DNA of 64,000 nt. It comes from Ailanthus altissimus. Lineage: Eukaryota; Streptophyta; Magnoliopsida; Sapindales; Simaroubaceae. Under the pieces are notes generated by a model, which saw nothing but the letters and a program-made list of their open reading frames with translations, did not search any database and was not told the origin of the DNA. Where the stretch lies: NCBI GenBank assembly GCA_946807835.1, contig OX327684.1, forward strand, positions 37,288,501 to 37,352,500, read 5' to 3'. The stretch's first letter is position 1. Each line of letters starts with the position of its first letter. The position numbers and the translations under genes are program-made. Of this stretch, positions 54,962 through 64,000 are shown piece after piece.

Positions 54962-56806
54962 TCAAAAAGCACTTCTGTGGGAAAAGTAGCCATGATTCCT
55001 TGAATGATTCGTTATTTCATCAAGCAGCTTGTATATCTCTACACTTTTTGGGTGCGATTTGTCTCCCTTTCTGAATTCATAAACCTCACCGTCAACTTCA
55101 ACCGAACTACAACCAGGAGTCTTCTTTATCTTTCTTTCTTTCATCATCTTTCTCAATTTCAATGCTTCCTTCCATCTGTTTGTAGAGGAATATATGTTTG
55201 ACATTAGTACATAAGCACCATCTCTCCCAGGTTCGATACTTAGCAGTCTCTCCATAACAATCTCTGAAAGCTCAACTTTTGTGTGAATCTTACAAGCTCC
55301 AAGTAATGCTCCCCAAACAAAGGAATCAGGCACGAGTGGCATATTTTTTATGAGTTCAACAGCCTCACCTATTAGTCCAGCTCGACCAAAGAGGTCAACC
55401 ATACATGTATAGTGCTCAGTTTGAGGTTTCAAGTTGTAGACCCTTGACATGTCCACGAAATAATTACGGCCTTCCTCTACAAGCCCTGCATGACTACAAG
55501 CAGAGAGAACACCAACAAATGTCACTTCATCCGGTTCTATTCCCACTCTAGACATCTCAGAGAAAATATCTAACGCCCTCTGAGTGTTCCCGTGCATTGC
55601 TAACCCAATGATCATAGCAGTATATGAATAGACATCGGTGCATTTCATGCCTTTAAACACCTGAAACGCCTGATCTATGTCTCCACATTTAGCATACATA
55701 TCAATTAGTGCATTTCCTATATAACCATCTGCACTGACATCATTTTTATCTAAATATGCATGAACCCACTTGCCCAACTCGAGCAAGCCAAGATTAGCAC
55801 AAGAATTTAGAACACCGACTAATGTAACTTCGTTGGGCTTAAGACCTGTAGTTTGCATAGTCCGGAATATGTCCAATACTTCCTTACATTTTCCTTGCTG
55901 AGCAAGCCCAGCTATCATGGAATTCCAAGAAACAACATTTTTAAGGGGCATCTCATCAAACACCTTACAAGCAGAGTGTGTGTGGCCACATTTCAAGTAC
56001 ATGTCGACCAATGAATTGTTAACGAAAACATCCGGATTAAGTTGGGCATTATTATCAAGGATATGTCTATGAATTTTTTTACCTATATTCAAATCTCCCA
56101 ATTTAGAGCAGGCAGAGAGCACAATAACCAACGTCATTCCATCAGGTCTTAGATTGGCTTGGCACATGTCAAAGAAAGAGAGAATGGCTTTTCGAGGATA
56201 CCCCAACTTAACGTAAGCTTGAATGAGCGTGGTCCAGGTGACCAAATCCCTTTGGGGACCTTGGTAGAAGTGGAACAACTTGTCAACAGCTTTGATGAGT
56301 CCACAAACAGCATATAGTCTCATCAAAGTGTTAAAAACATACAAATTGGATAGCAGAGCCGTCTTGATGGTGTGGGCGTGAATCTGCTGGCCAACTCTGA
56401 GAGACTGAGATTGAGCACACGCCTTGAGAACATAGGGTAAGGTGTAAGTGTTAGGAAGGAGGCCTTTAATCAGCATCTCTCTATATAAAGTAATTGCTTC
56501 TAAAGAGTTGGTCTTCGAATTGGAAAGACATTGGATGATGGAATTATACAAGTGGACTTCTGGATTTTGCAAGTGTCTGACGAGGGAGCAGGCGTAGCTG
56601 AGGTTCTTGCTACAAGAAGAAGAATCAATGAGTGACAATATTTTATCTCGTACAAGTTGAATTTGGGGTTGGGGAGACCCTGTTTTGATAATGAAGCCGT
56701 GGATTTGTTTGAGCTCTTCTACAGATTTTGACGATTCCAGTCTGTGTAGAAGAGAAAATGGTCGGGAATGACTAATGTCATTGGCGCTCGCAAGAAGGCT
56801 CACCAT
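54962..56806 (-). CDS. PLS-class pentatricopeptide repeat protein with E domain
   Basis: An intact, intronless 614-aa frame, as usual for this family. Such proteins bind organellar RNA sequence-specifically, and E-class members are commonly C-to-U editing factors (family knowledge). After a short N-terminal region and 'LKQIHGFIIKTG', PLS repeats run from about residue 80 to 480 (LYNSIIQCLSNS, NTYTLPYVLKACAQ, VVSWNSMIAGLAQ, NALIDMYAKCGD, PDEVTFVGVLSACSHAGL). The E region follows (WGALLGAC, GAYVLMSNIYSS, GCSSVEVDGEVYEF.KGDKSHP). The protein stops about 25 residues later and has no DYW deaminase domain, so editing would need a DYW protein in trans. The N-terminus may serve as an organelle transit peptide; mitochondrion or plastid cannot be decided. 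The RNA target is unknown. Confidence 0.95.
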   Translation of the reverse strand: MVSLLASANDISHSRPFSLLHRLESSKSVEELKQIHGFIIKTGSPQPQIQLVRDKILSLIDSSSCSKNLSYACSLVRHLQNPEVHLYNSIIQCLSNSKTNSLEAITLYREMLIKGLLPNTYTLPYVLKACAQSQSLRVGQQIHAHTIKTALLSNLYVFNTLMRLYAVCGLIKAVDKLFHFYQGPQRDLVTWTTLIQAYVKLGYPRKAILSFFDMCQANLRPDGMTLVIVLSACSKLGDLNIGKKIHRHILDNNAQLNPDVFVNNSLVDMYLKCGHTHSACKVFDEMPLKNVVSWNSMIAGLAQQGKCKEVLDIFRTMQTTGLKPNEVTLVGVLNSCANLGLLELGKWVHAYLDKNDVSADGYIGNALIDMYAKCGDIDQAFQVFKGMKCTDVYSYTAMIIGLAMHGNTQRALDIFSEMSRVGIEPDEVTFVGVLSACSHAGLVEEGRNYFVDMSRVYNLKPQTEHYTCMVDLFGRAGLIGEAVELIKNMPLVPDSFVWGALLGACKIHTKVELSEIVMERLLSIEPGRDGAYVLMSNIYSSTNRWKEALKLRKMMKERKIKKTPGCSSVEVDGEVYEFRKGDKSHPKSVEIYKLLDEITNHSRNHGYFSHRSAF

Positions 56807-57289
56807 ATTTCTCCACTTTTCGCTGATTCCAAGTAATATTGATTATGTTACGCGGGGAGGATTTTGTGAGATTAATAAAAAAAATATATCTTAACTATTT
56901 ATATCTAATATAATATACATGTTAAAAGTCCTTAAATTTAACTTAAAAGAGGACGTTAATTCTATAATTTTACCGACTATTACTCGTAAATACATTATTT
57001 CATTACTGAAAACAAAATTGCTTCTGCCGGCCTGGCGGTGATAGAACAGTGAGGATTTGGGTTCAAGATAGATGAAGTGTTTATAATGATATATGGATTA
57101 ATTGTTTGTTGCAAGTCGGATGTTGTTTACAAATGTTTTTTTTTTTGTAATTAAAGAATTATTATAAATGTTAAATTCGGCAGGTATTATAAGAGAATAA
57201 TTAAAGGAGAGACATTAAATTATCCTTCTTAAAATTCTTAACTACATTTACTAACCAGCTGTAATGTAATATATTCTTTGATCATTGAT
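56807..57289. other. PPR upstream region
   Basis: A 5' leader and promoter are expected close to 56807, but no motif was fixed. The rest is AT-rich with no recognised feature. Confidence 0.5.
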
Positions 57290-58541
57290 AGCACTTATAC
57301 ATTAGATCTAGATAATATTCTTAATATTTTGATAAACATAGCTAGTAGATGGCGATTTTTGTTGGAAGACAACCATATTTCGTTCTCTCTAAATACAATA
57401 GATTGTAGCACAGAACGAGATTCTTCTGATCTTGCTGAGCATAGATTTGCCTTAAGATTTTTTACAGAGAAATGAGATCACTCGTTGCCATCTATCCGGG
57501 CATTGGTTGAGTTGACACACCATAAGTACTTTGTGCTATATATCACTACTAAACCTGCATTAGAAATATAAGTGTGGAATGGTCTCCTTGTCACACCCAC
57601 AAAGAGGGCAATCATCTGATGGAATAAGCCCCTATTTTTTGAGTCTCTCCCTTATAGATAATCTGTCCTTCAAAGCTAACCACGTAACGAAGCTGTGTTT
57701 AGGAATATATTGCGTCCTCTATATCAGGTTATACCATCTCACCTTAGCACCATTATTCTTGAGACTCATTCAAGCACTCGCAATAGAAAACTTTGCATTG
57801 GGGCTTGCTGTCCATGAAATTCTATCCTCTCTTTCAGTAATTGAAATTTTTTTCGGAGATATTCCTATACCTGAGCAGTGTTCTCGTCCAAAGGATCAGG
57901 GAGGTTCCACTGACCATGCTTCCATAGGTCATTAACCTTAGCTTCCCATAGAATGTTCGCATCAAAGATGTCAATGTGGGGGAAATTTATCCACTATGGA
58001 TTCCCCCCCAGCCATGGGTCCCACTAAAAATAGAAGGATTTTTCGTCACCCAAATCATATAAGAATAATTATTTTATCTGACTTCTCACTTCAAGGATTT
58101 TCCTCCATGTCCAGCTGCAGTTTATTGGCTTTGTGATACCTCAGAAACTTAGCCTCCGCAATTTGTTATCAATTACCCAATTTGCCCATAAAGAGGTTCA
58201 CAGCAACTAGCTCTCAGATGTGCTTAGTAACTGCTTCTAAATTCCACAAGCTTATAGATTTAATACCAAGACTGCCTTCTCTTTTTTCTTTGCACACCTT
58301 AGTCCAACCCACTAATTCTCGCTTCCCTTGTTGGTTACTTCCATACCATAAGAAATTTCGGCATTTGCTTTTAATTTCTTTGGTGACTAACTTAGGTAGC
58401 GTGAACATAGAACACCAGTAGACATGCATACTTATTATGACAGATTTTATTAATTGCAACATCCTCGCATAACTCAAATATTTCACAGTCCAGCTTGAGA
58501 TTCTAGCGGTTATCCTACTAATAAGCTCATGACAGTAATCT
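57290..58541 (-). pseudogene. LINE fragment, 3' part of reverse transcriptase plus zf-RVT
   Basis: On the minus strand 58214-58486 encodes the post-palm region of an L1-type reverse transcriptase (ISMHVYWCSMFTLPKLVTKEI, KCRNFLWYGS, LVGWTKVC). Further on, 57560-57720 encodes a zf-RVT segment (HSFVTWLALKDRL, then CPLCGCDKETIPHLYF) after a stop. It belongs to the same type as the LINE at 8401-13825 but is a separate copy. Its 5' side is cut inside the coding region at 58541, where telomere-like DNA begins. Confidence 0.8.
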
Positions 58542-59180
58542 TTAGGGTTTAGGGTTTAAGGTTGAGAGTTTGGGGTTTGGGTTTAGGGGTTTGGGGGTTT
58601 GGGGTTTGGGTTTGAAGTTTGGGGTTTAGGGTTCGGGGTTCTGGGTTCAGGGTTCTGGGTTCGGGGTTAAGGGTTCTGGGTTCAGGATTTTGGGTCTAGG
58701 GTCTAGGGTTCAGGGTTTTGGGTTTAGCGGATTAGGGTTTAGTCCAACCCACTAATTCTCGCTTCCCCTGTTGGTTACTTTCATACAATAAGAAATTTTG
58801 ACATTTGCTTTTAATTTCTTTGGCGATTAACTTAGGCAGCGTGAACATAGAACACCAGTAGACATACATACTCATTGTGACAAATTTTATTAATTACAAC
58901 ATTCTTACATAACTCAAATATTTCACAGTCCAACTTGAGATTCTAGCGGTTATCCTACTAATAAGCTCCTGTTAGTGGTCTTTAGAGTTTAGGGTTTAAG
59001 GTTGGGGGTTTGGAGTTAAAGGTTTGAGGTTTAGGTTTAGAGTTTAGGATTTAGGGATTTGGGTTTAGGGTTTGGTGTTCGGGTTTAGGGTTCAGGATTA
59101 AGGGCTCAGGATTCTAGGTTCATGGTTTAGGGTTCAGGATTAAGGGTTCAGGGTTCTAGGTTCATGGTTTAGGGTTCTGG
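58301..59180. repeat. 440-bp tandem duplication spanning LINE and telomere-like DNA
   Basis: The 240 bp of LINE at 58301-58540 recur at 58741-58980 with a few substitutions, each followed by a telomere-like array starting 'ctttag(g/a)gtttagggttt' (58541 and 58981). The unit is therefore LINE plus about 200 bp of array, duplicated head to tail at an offset of 440. Confidence 0.9.
58542..58740. repeat. Degenerate telomere-like array 1
   Basis: A G-rich array of TTTAGGG-like units, many changed to TTCGGGG, TTCTGGG or TTTGGGG. Plant telomeres are TTTAGGG; this is an internal, mutated relative. Confidence 0.85.
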
Positions 59181-59441
59181 GTTTGGGGTTCGGGATTCGA
59201 GGTTCGGAGTTCAGGGTTCAGGGTTCACGGTTCAGGGTTAAGGGTTCAGGGTTTTGAGTTCAGAGTTTTGGGGGTTAGGTTTTTAGGTTTTAGGGTCTAG
59301 GGTCTAGGGTCTAGGGGCTAAGGTCTAGGGTCTTAGGGGCTTAGGGCTTAGGGGCTTAGGGCCTAGGGCTTAGGGATTGGGGCTTAGGGTTTAGGGCTTG
59401 ACTTAGGGTTTAGGGTTTAAGGTTTAGAGTTTAGAGCTTAG
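58982..59441. repeat. Degenerate telomere-like array 2
   Basis: Continues as TTTAGGG variants, then shifts to 'ttcagggtt' types and finally 'gggcttag' / 'ggtctag' units (59280-59400). It abuts the LTR at 59442. Confidence 0.85.
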
Positions 59442-59913
59442 TGTCACGGACTGTTTTCGAGACCGTGCAGCCTTAGACGCGTTGCGTGCTAAGCAGCCTA
59501 GAAAACCACACAAAGAGAAGAGAAAAGAAGCACACCAAGTGTTTGCACGAATGCTCTCTATATTGCTGAAGAGAAAACAAGCTATGAGATGAAAAATACA
59601 AGTGAGGGTCTCCCCCTTTTATAGTTGCAGCCCTATACAATCAATGGCTGAGATCTATTTGATCTAACGGTGTATATACAAGATGGGATAATATTCCATA
59701 GAATATTTCTAGATGCTCTCCTACCTATTATGGAAGTCTAACTAGGGTTAACTTCCTTAATAAGTTGCGGGCCAAGCCCGGTTCTCCATCATAACCAGCG
59801 GGCCTTCTAGAAGCTCCGGTCCACGTAGCGCTCCATGGTCCAAGAGGCCTCCAGCAGGCCTAGTCGCGCACCAAGTGCTCGAGGAAATGCTTGAGAGCAC
59901 TTGGGGCGTGACA
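59442..59913 (-). repeat. 3' LTR of the chromovirus
   Basis: Plus-strand ends are TGTCACGG..GGGGCGTGACA, with a 7-bp terminal inverted repeat. Inside the element the minus strand has a purine tract (TGGTGGGGGAGAA, adjoining 59914). The flanking 5 bp at 59437-59441 have no partner because the other end is lost. Confidence 0.85.
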
Positions 59914-59997
59914 TTCTCCCCCACCAAATTCACGCGACGCCCTCGTCGCGTCCTTGCTGGAACTCGCGCACCTTGTTCTCAGTGCGGTCTCGGGTTC

Positions 59998-62900
59998 CTA
60001 GCTTGCTTCGCTGTCGGGCAGTCCTTTCCACTTGACGAGATACTCACGACTGGGATGGCAGTTCTTCTTCCGCACTGTCCTCACATCAAGGATAAGTTCA
60101 GCCTCCTTGTCGTAAGATGTGGAAACTCTCAATGGTGCCTTGGTTTGTGGCCCACGTTCCGTGTCCTCCGCATCATCATGGTATGGCTTTAGGCATCTTG
60201 CGTGAAACACCGGATGTAGCCGAAGTCTCGAAGGCAGCTCCACCTTGTACGAGACATTGCCAACCCTCTTGGCAATAGGAAATGACCCCTCATATTTTCG
60301 AACAAGACCCTTGTGAAGTGGGCGCGTAGACTTGTGCTGCGTCGGAAGAATCTTCACCATCACTAAATCCCCCACGCTGTACTCAACATGTCTTCGCTTA
60401 CCGTCAGCCCATTTCTTCATCCGTTTTGTCGCCTTGTCCAGACACACTCGCGCCTTGTCCGATTGTTCCTGCCAGGACTTCGCAGCTTTGTAGGCTGCTA
60501 GACTCTTCCCAGTATCGCTGGACACGAGTGCATGCGGCGTGAGAGGCTGCTGGCCAGTAGCTAACTCGAATGGGCTCTGGTTCGTTGATTAAATCCTCTG
60601 CAAGTTATACGAGAACTGTGCCACATCGAGTAACTTGACCCAATCCTGCTGATTTGTGCCCACAAAGTGCCGTAAATACAGCTCCAGTAATTCGTTCACC
60701 CTCTCGGTCTGCCCATCCGTTTGTGGGTGAAAGCTGGTGGAAAAGCGAAGCTCCGATCCCATGAGATTGAACAATTCAGTCCAGAATCTCCCCGTAAACC
60801 TCGTATCACGATCGCTGACTATCACTCTCGGCAACCCCCAGTACTTGACGACGTGCTTGAAGAAAAGTTTGGCTGTCTCTTCCGCATTACACTCTTTGGG
60901 CGCTGGTATGAAAGTCGCATACTTGGAAAACCGATCTACCACCACAATGATAGTTCCACACCCCTCGGACTTCGGTAAGGCTACAATGAAATCCATAGAG
61001 ATGCTTTCCCAAGGTCTCTCCGGTATGGGCAGTGGCTCCAGTAGCCCTGCGGGACTCCGCTGCTCAATCTTGTCCTGTTGGCACACAAGACAAGTCTTGA
61101 CAAACTGTTCTATCTCCTCCCGCATGTGTGGCCAGTAGTAAACTGTTTCTAATAGAGCGCGTGTGCGCCGCTGGCCTAGATGTCCTGCCCATTTTGTATC
61201 GTGACACTCTCTAATGAGGTTACGCCGCAGGTTCTCCCACTTTGGCACATAAACCCGGCGTCCCTTGGTGTAGAGAAGCCCATCTTCTACCCAAAATCGC
61301 TGAGTTTTTCCCTCTTGTACTTGAGTAGCGAGCTGTGTGGCTGCGGAATCATGCTTCATTCCCTCATAAAATAGGCCGAGCAAGTCACCTTCCAGCTTGC
61401 TGATAGCTGCTAACTCGGCCTTCCGGCTTAAGGCGTTCGCCACCACGTTCACCTTTCCCGGTTTGTACTCGAGCTCGTAATCGAACTCTGCCAGAAAATC
61501 CTGCCACCTAGCTTGCTTCGGGCTGAGTTTCTTCTGACTTTGGAAGTAACTCGTTGCTATGTTGTCCGTCATCACTACGAACCTTGCCCCAAGCAGATAA
61601 TGTCGCCAAGTGCGCAGACAATGGATGACCCCCGTCATTTCCTTTTCCTGCACCGTATAGCGCCTCTCCGTCTCATTGAGCTTCCGGCTCTCATATGCGA
61701 TCGGATGGTCCTGCTGCATTAATACACCACCAATAGCAAAATCAGATGCATCAGTATGTACCTCATACGGTAACAGGTGATTCGGTAATGCTAAGACTGG
61801 TTCTTCGATCACTGCTGCCTTTAGTCGATCAAAAGCCCCTTGGCACTCCTTACTCCACTCCCACGACTTAGTCTTTTTAGCAGGTCGGTAAGGGGTGCTG
61901 CAGTGGTGGAGTAGCTCTTGATAAACCTGCGATAATAGTTAACCAACCCGAGGAAAGACCGCAGCTCGGTAACTTTTGTGGGTGTCTCCCAGTCCACAAT
62001 GGCGCGAATCTTCGCCCTGTCCATCATCAACCTGCCCTCTTTGATCTTGTGACCCAAAAAGTCTACCTCCGGCTTGGCAAATGAGCACTTCTCCCTCTTC
62101 ACATACAGCTCATTCTCGCGGAGCACCTTCAAGACAGATTTCAAGTGTTCCACGTGCTCTTCGAGAGTGTTGCTGTAGATGACGATGTCGTCTAAGTACA
62201 CGATGACGAACTTGTCAAGAAAGGACTGGAGTATGTTGTTCATCAGTGTGCAGAAAGTGGCTGGCGCGTTGGTGAGGCCAAACGGCATGACCAGAAACTC
62301 AAAGGCCCCATAACGCGTCACACAGGTGGTTTTCGGCTCATCGCCCTCGGCTATCCGCACCTGATGGTAACCTGACCGCAAATCCAGCTTCGAGAAATAC
62401 TTTGCCTGCCCTAACTGATCAAACAAGTCAGCAATTAAAGGAATGGGATACCTATTTTTGACAGTGACCTTGTTCAGCGCTCGGTAGTCTATGCATAACC
62501 ACAATGATCCGTCGTGCTTGCGCTGGAAAAGTACGGGCGCGCCGTAAGGCGCCTTCGATGGCTGGATAAACCCTGCATCCAGCAACTCCTGGAGCTGCTT
62601 CCGCAACTCTGCTAGTTCTGGTGGAGACATTCTGTATGGGGCTTTGGCTGGAGGTTTCGCCCCTGGTTCCAGCTTAATCTCGTGATCAATTGCCCGTCTT
62701 GGTGGTAATTTCTGTGGTAGCGCTGCTGGCATCACGTCCTGGTGCTGCTTGAACACTTTCGTGATCTCTGCTGGCAGCTCCTCTTCGCCCCCGTACGCCT
62801 CATCATCTGCCTCCCATATTGTGGCGAGGTATGTCTCTTCTCCCCGCTTAGCTCCTTTCTTCAGTTGCATGACGGACAGGAGAGTAGTATGGGCGTTGGG

Positions 62901-63700
62901 CTTGGATTGCCCACCTGTCGGCTTGTTTACTGTCGGCACCATGCACGGTCCTCCCTCTAAGATGCATACATAGTTGTGTCGGGGGAGTGGCACCACATTA
63001 AACTGCCGCAGAAAATCCATACCAAGAACAGCATCAAAATCATCGAGAGGGGCTACCGAAAAGTTTACCTTACCGCTCCATTTTTCGAGGCTCATTTCAA
63101 CTCCACGAATGACCCCGTCCAGTGGCTTGATTGCGGCATTCACAGTCTTGAGGTAGCCAATCCCCTTCTCCACCTTGAGGCCCAAGCGTACTGCTTCCGC
63201 ATACTTCATAAAGTTGTGCGTAGCTCCAGTATCTACTAGTGCTTGCGTCTTCTTCCCGTTAATGTAGGCTTCAACGTACATCAGCGCCTTTCCTGCTGGC
63301 GCGCGGGCTGCTGCTTGGCATTGAGGGCATTGAGTAACTGGAGACATCCCAATTGTCCCTGTTCACCCGCTTGCTGAGTCTCCAACATTGTGTTGATAGC
63401 CTTCTTCTTTGGACAGTCCTTCACCCAATGATCCCCGTCGCAAAGGAAGCAGCTAGATCTCGGCTTTCTCCCGCTGTTGCGCTTCTGCTCTCTCCCTGAG
63501 GGCGGTTTACCTTTCCCCTCCTTATCCTGCGGAGGATGAGACTCCCTGGTTCCCCCACCTTTGCTGTGATTGGGCTTCGAATTCTTGGACTTCCCCGCAT
63601 CACCCTTGCGGTAATCAGTGCGCGTTTCCGCCAATGTGAGGGCGTCGGATATGTTCTGCAATCCACGCCGCCTCAGCTCATTGGACGCCCATGTCTGCAA
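59998..63700 (-). pseudogene. Chromovirus gag-pol remnant
   Basis: Gag C-terminus with zinc knuckle CFLCDGDHWVKDC (63281-63700). Protease [10 protein letters not shown] and reverse transcriptase with YLDD (61821-63347). RNase H VHTDASDFAIGG and integrase with a zinc-binding region and a DDE core (MDF, SDRDTRF, TERVNE) (60589-61812). Chromodomain end EYLVKWKGLPDSEAS (59998-60525), which in related elements binds modified histones. Defects: a frame change between gag and protease (about 63290-63340); a frame change in an A-run (61874-61878), probably one base lost; an in-frame TAA (60589-60591); and a TAG (59998-60000) where Trp is usual in the family. Confidence 0.9.
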
Positions 63701-63721
63701 CCCATCAAGGAAGTTGAACAG

Positions 63722-64000
63722 CGAGTTTAGGGTTTAGAGTTTAGGGTTTGGGGGCTTAGAGTTTGGGATTTAGGGTTTGGAGTTTAGGGTTAGGATTACG
63801 GGTTTTAGGGTTTGGGGTTTGGAGATTGAGGTTTGGGGTTTAGGGTTCGGGGTTCCGGTGTTCGAGTTTCTGGGTTTTAGGGGTTTTAGAGGTTTGGGGT
63901 TTGGGGTTCGGGGTTCAGGGTTTCGGGGCTCGGGGCTCGGGGTTCGGGGTTGGGGGTTGGGGGTGTGGTGGGGGGGTTGGGGGGTGGGGGTTGGGGGTTT
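63722..64000. repeat. Degenerate telomere-like array 3
   Basis: Begins 'gagtttagggtttag' directly at the broken gag and drifts to 'ggggttcggggttc' and then to nearly pure G/T. It runs off the window end. Confidence 0.85.

Larger units (their letters stand above)
59442..63721 (-). mobile_element. Reina-like chromovirus (Ty3/Gypsy), 5'-truncated
   Basis: On the minus strand the order is gag (partial), protease, reverse transcriptase, RNase H, integrase, chromodomain, purine tract, 3' LTR: the normal Ty3/Gypsy chromovirus order. The 5' LTR and the front of gag are missing; the copy is cut inside gag at 63721 by telomere-like DNA. The short 472-bp LTR and the CX2CX3HX4C zinc knuckle suggest the Reina clade. 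At least two frameshifts and two in-frame stops make it inactive. It is distinctly more GC-rich than the window. Confidence 0.9.

Noticed and set aside
62742..63239. Plus-strand frames over the chromovirus
   Set aside because: They are antisense shadows of the protease and reverse transcriptase frame.

Overview
The window reads as nuclear DNA of a flowering plant, probably a eudicot; the species cannot be named from the sequence. Three things point there: a split COPII gene with typical plant introns, an intronless organellar-type PPR gene, and dense nested plant transposable elements in AT-rich DNA. Only two genes look intact: SEC23 (18886-24878, minus strand, 11 coding exons, 761 aa) and a PLS-class PPR protein with an E domain (54962-56806, minus strand, 614 aa). 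Nearly everything else is transposon sequence or featureless AT-rich spacer.

Layout. 57-2472: solo LTR of a roughly 2.5-kb LTR family (copy 1, minus), with its own 5-bp target duplication. 2478-8032: unusual block, possibly organelle-derived, split by a non-autonomous CACTA transposon (3959-6472, TSD GTT). 8401-13825: 5'-truncated L1-type LINE, interrupted by a solo-LTR-like insertion (8573-11428, TSD GCTCT). 13840-18885: spacer. 18886-24878: SEC23. 25803-26017: GC-rich minisatellite of five 43-bp units. 26838-35505: an old Athila-like LTR split by a very young, gag-protease-only Athila-type element (27008-34380, two apparently identical 1436-bp LTRs, TSD GCAAT). 35506-42657: remnants of an older Athila-like family (LTRs A, B, C, D, one inverted, plus a decayed gag). 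42658-47868: a large foldback element with nested inverted arms, itself hit by solo LTR copy 2 (43155-45653, TSD CAATT). 48408-51167: solo LTR copy 3. 52640-53390: small foldback MITE. 53547-53639: perfect 45-bp-arm palindrome. 54962-56806: PPR gene. 57290-59441: LINE fragment joined to degenerate telomere-like DNA, with a 440-bp tandem duplication across the join. 59442-63721: 3' part of a Reina-like chromovirus (minus), cut inside gag by a second telomere-like array that runs to the window end.

How it fits together. SEC23 (vesicle coat) and the PPR protein (organelle RNA processing) are unrelated housekeeping functions. The transposon layers can be ordered: the duplicated LTR/foldback block is oldest, then LTR copy 2 landed in one duplicate (the other still shows the empty site), and the gag-protease element landed last. 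The most unusual signal is a set of short GC-rich hairpin-like modules (xCGC-N4-GCGx') just upstream of the TATA box in both LTRs of the young element, repeated near its 3' internal end.
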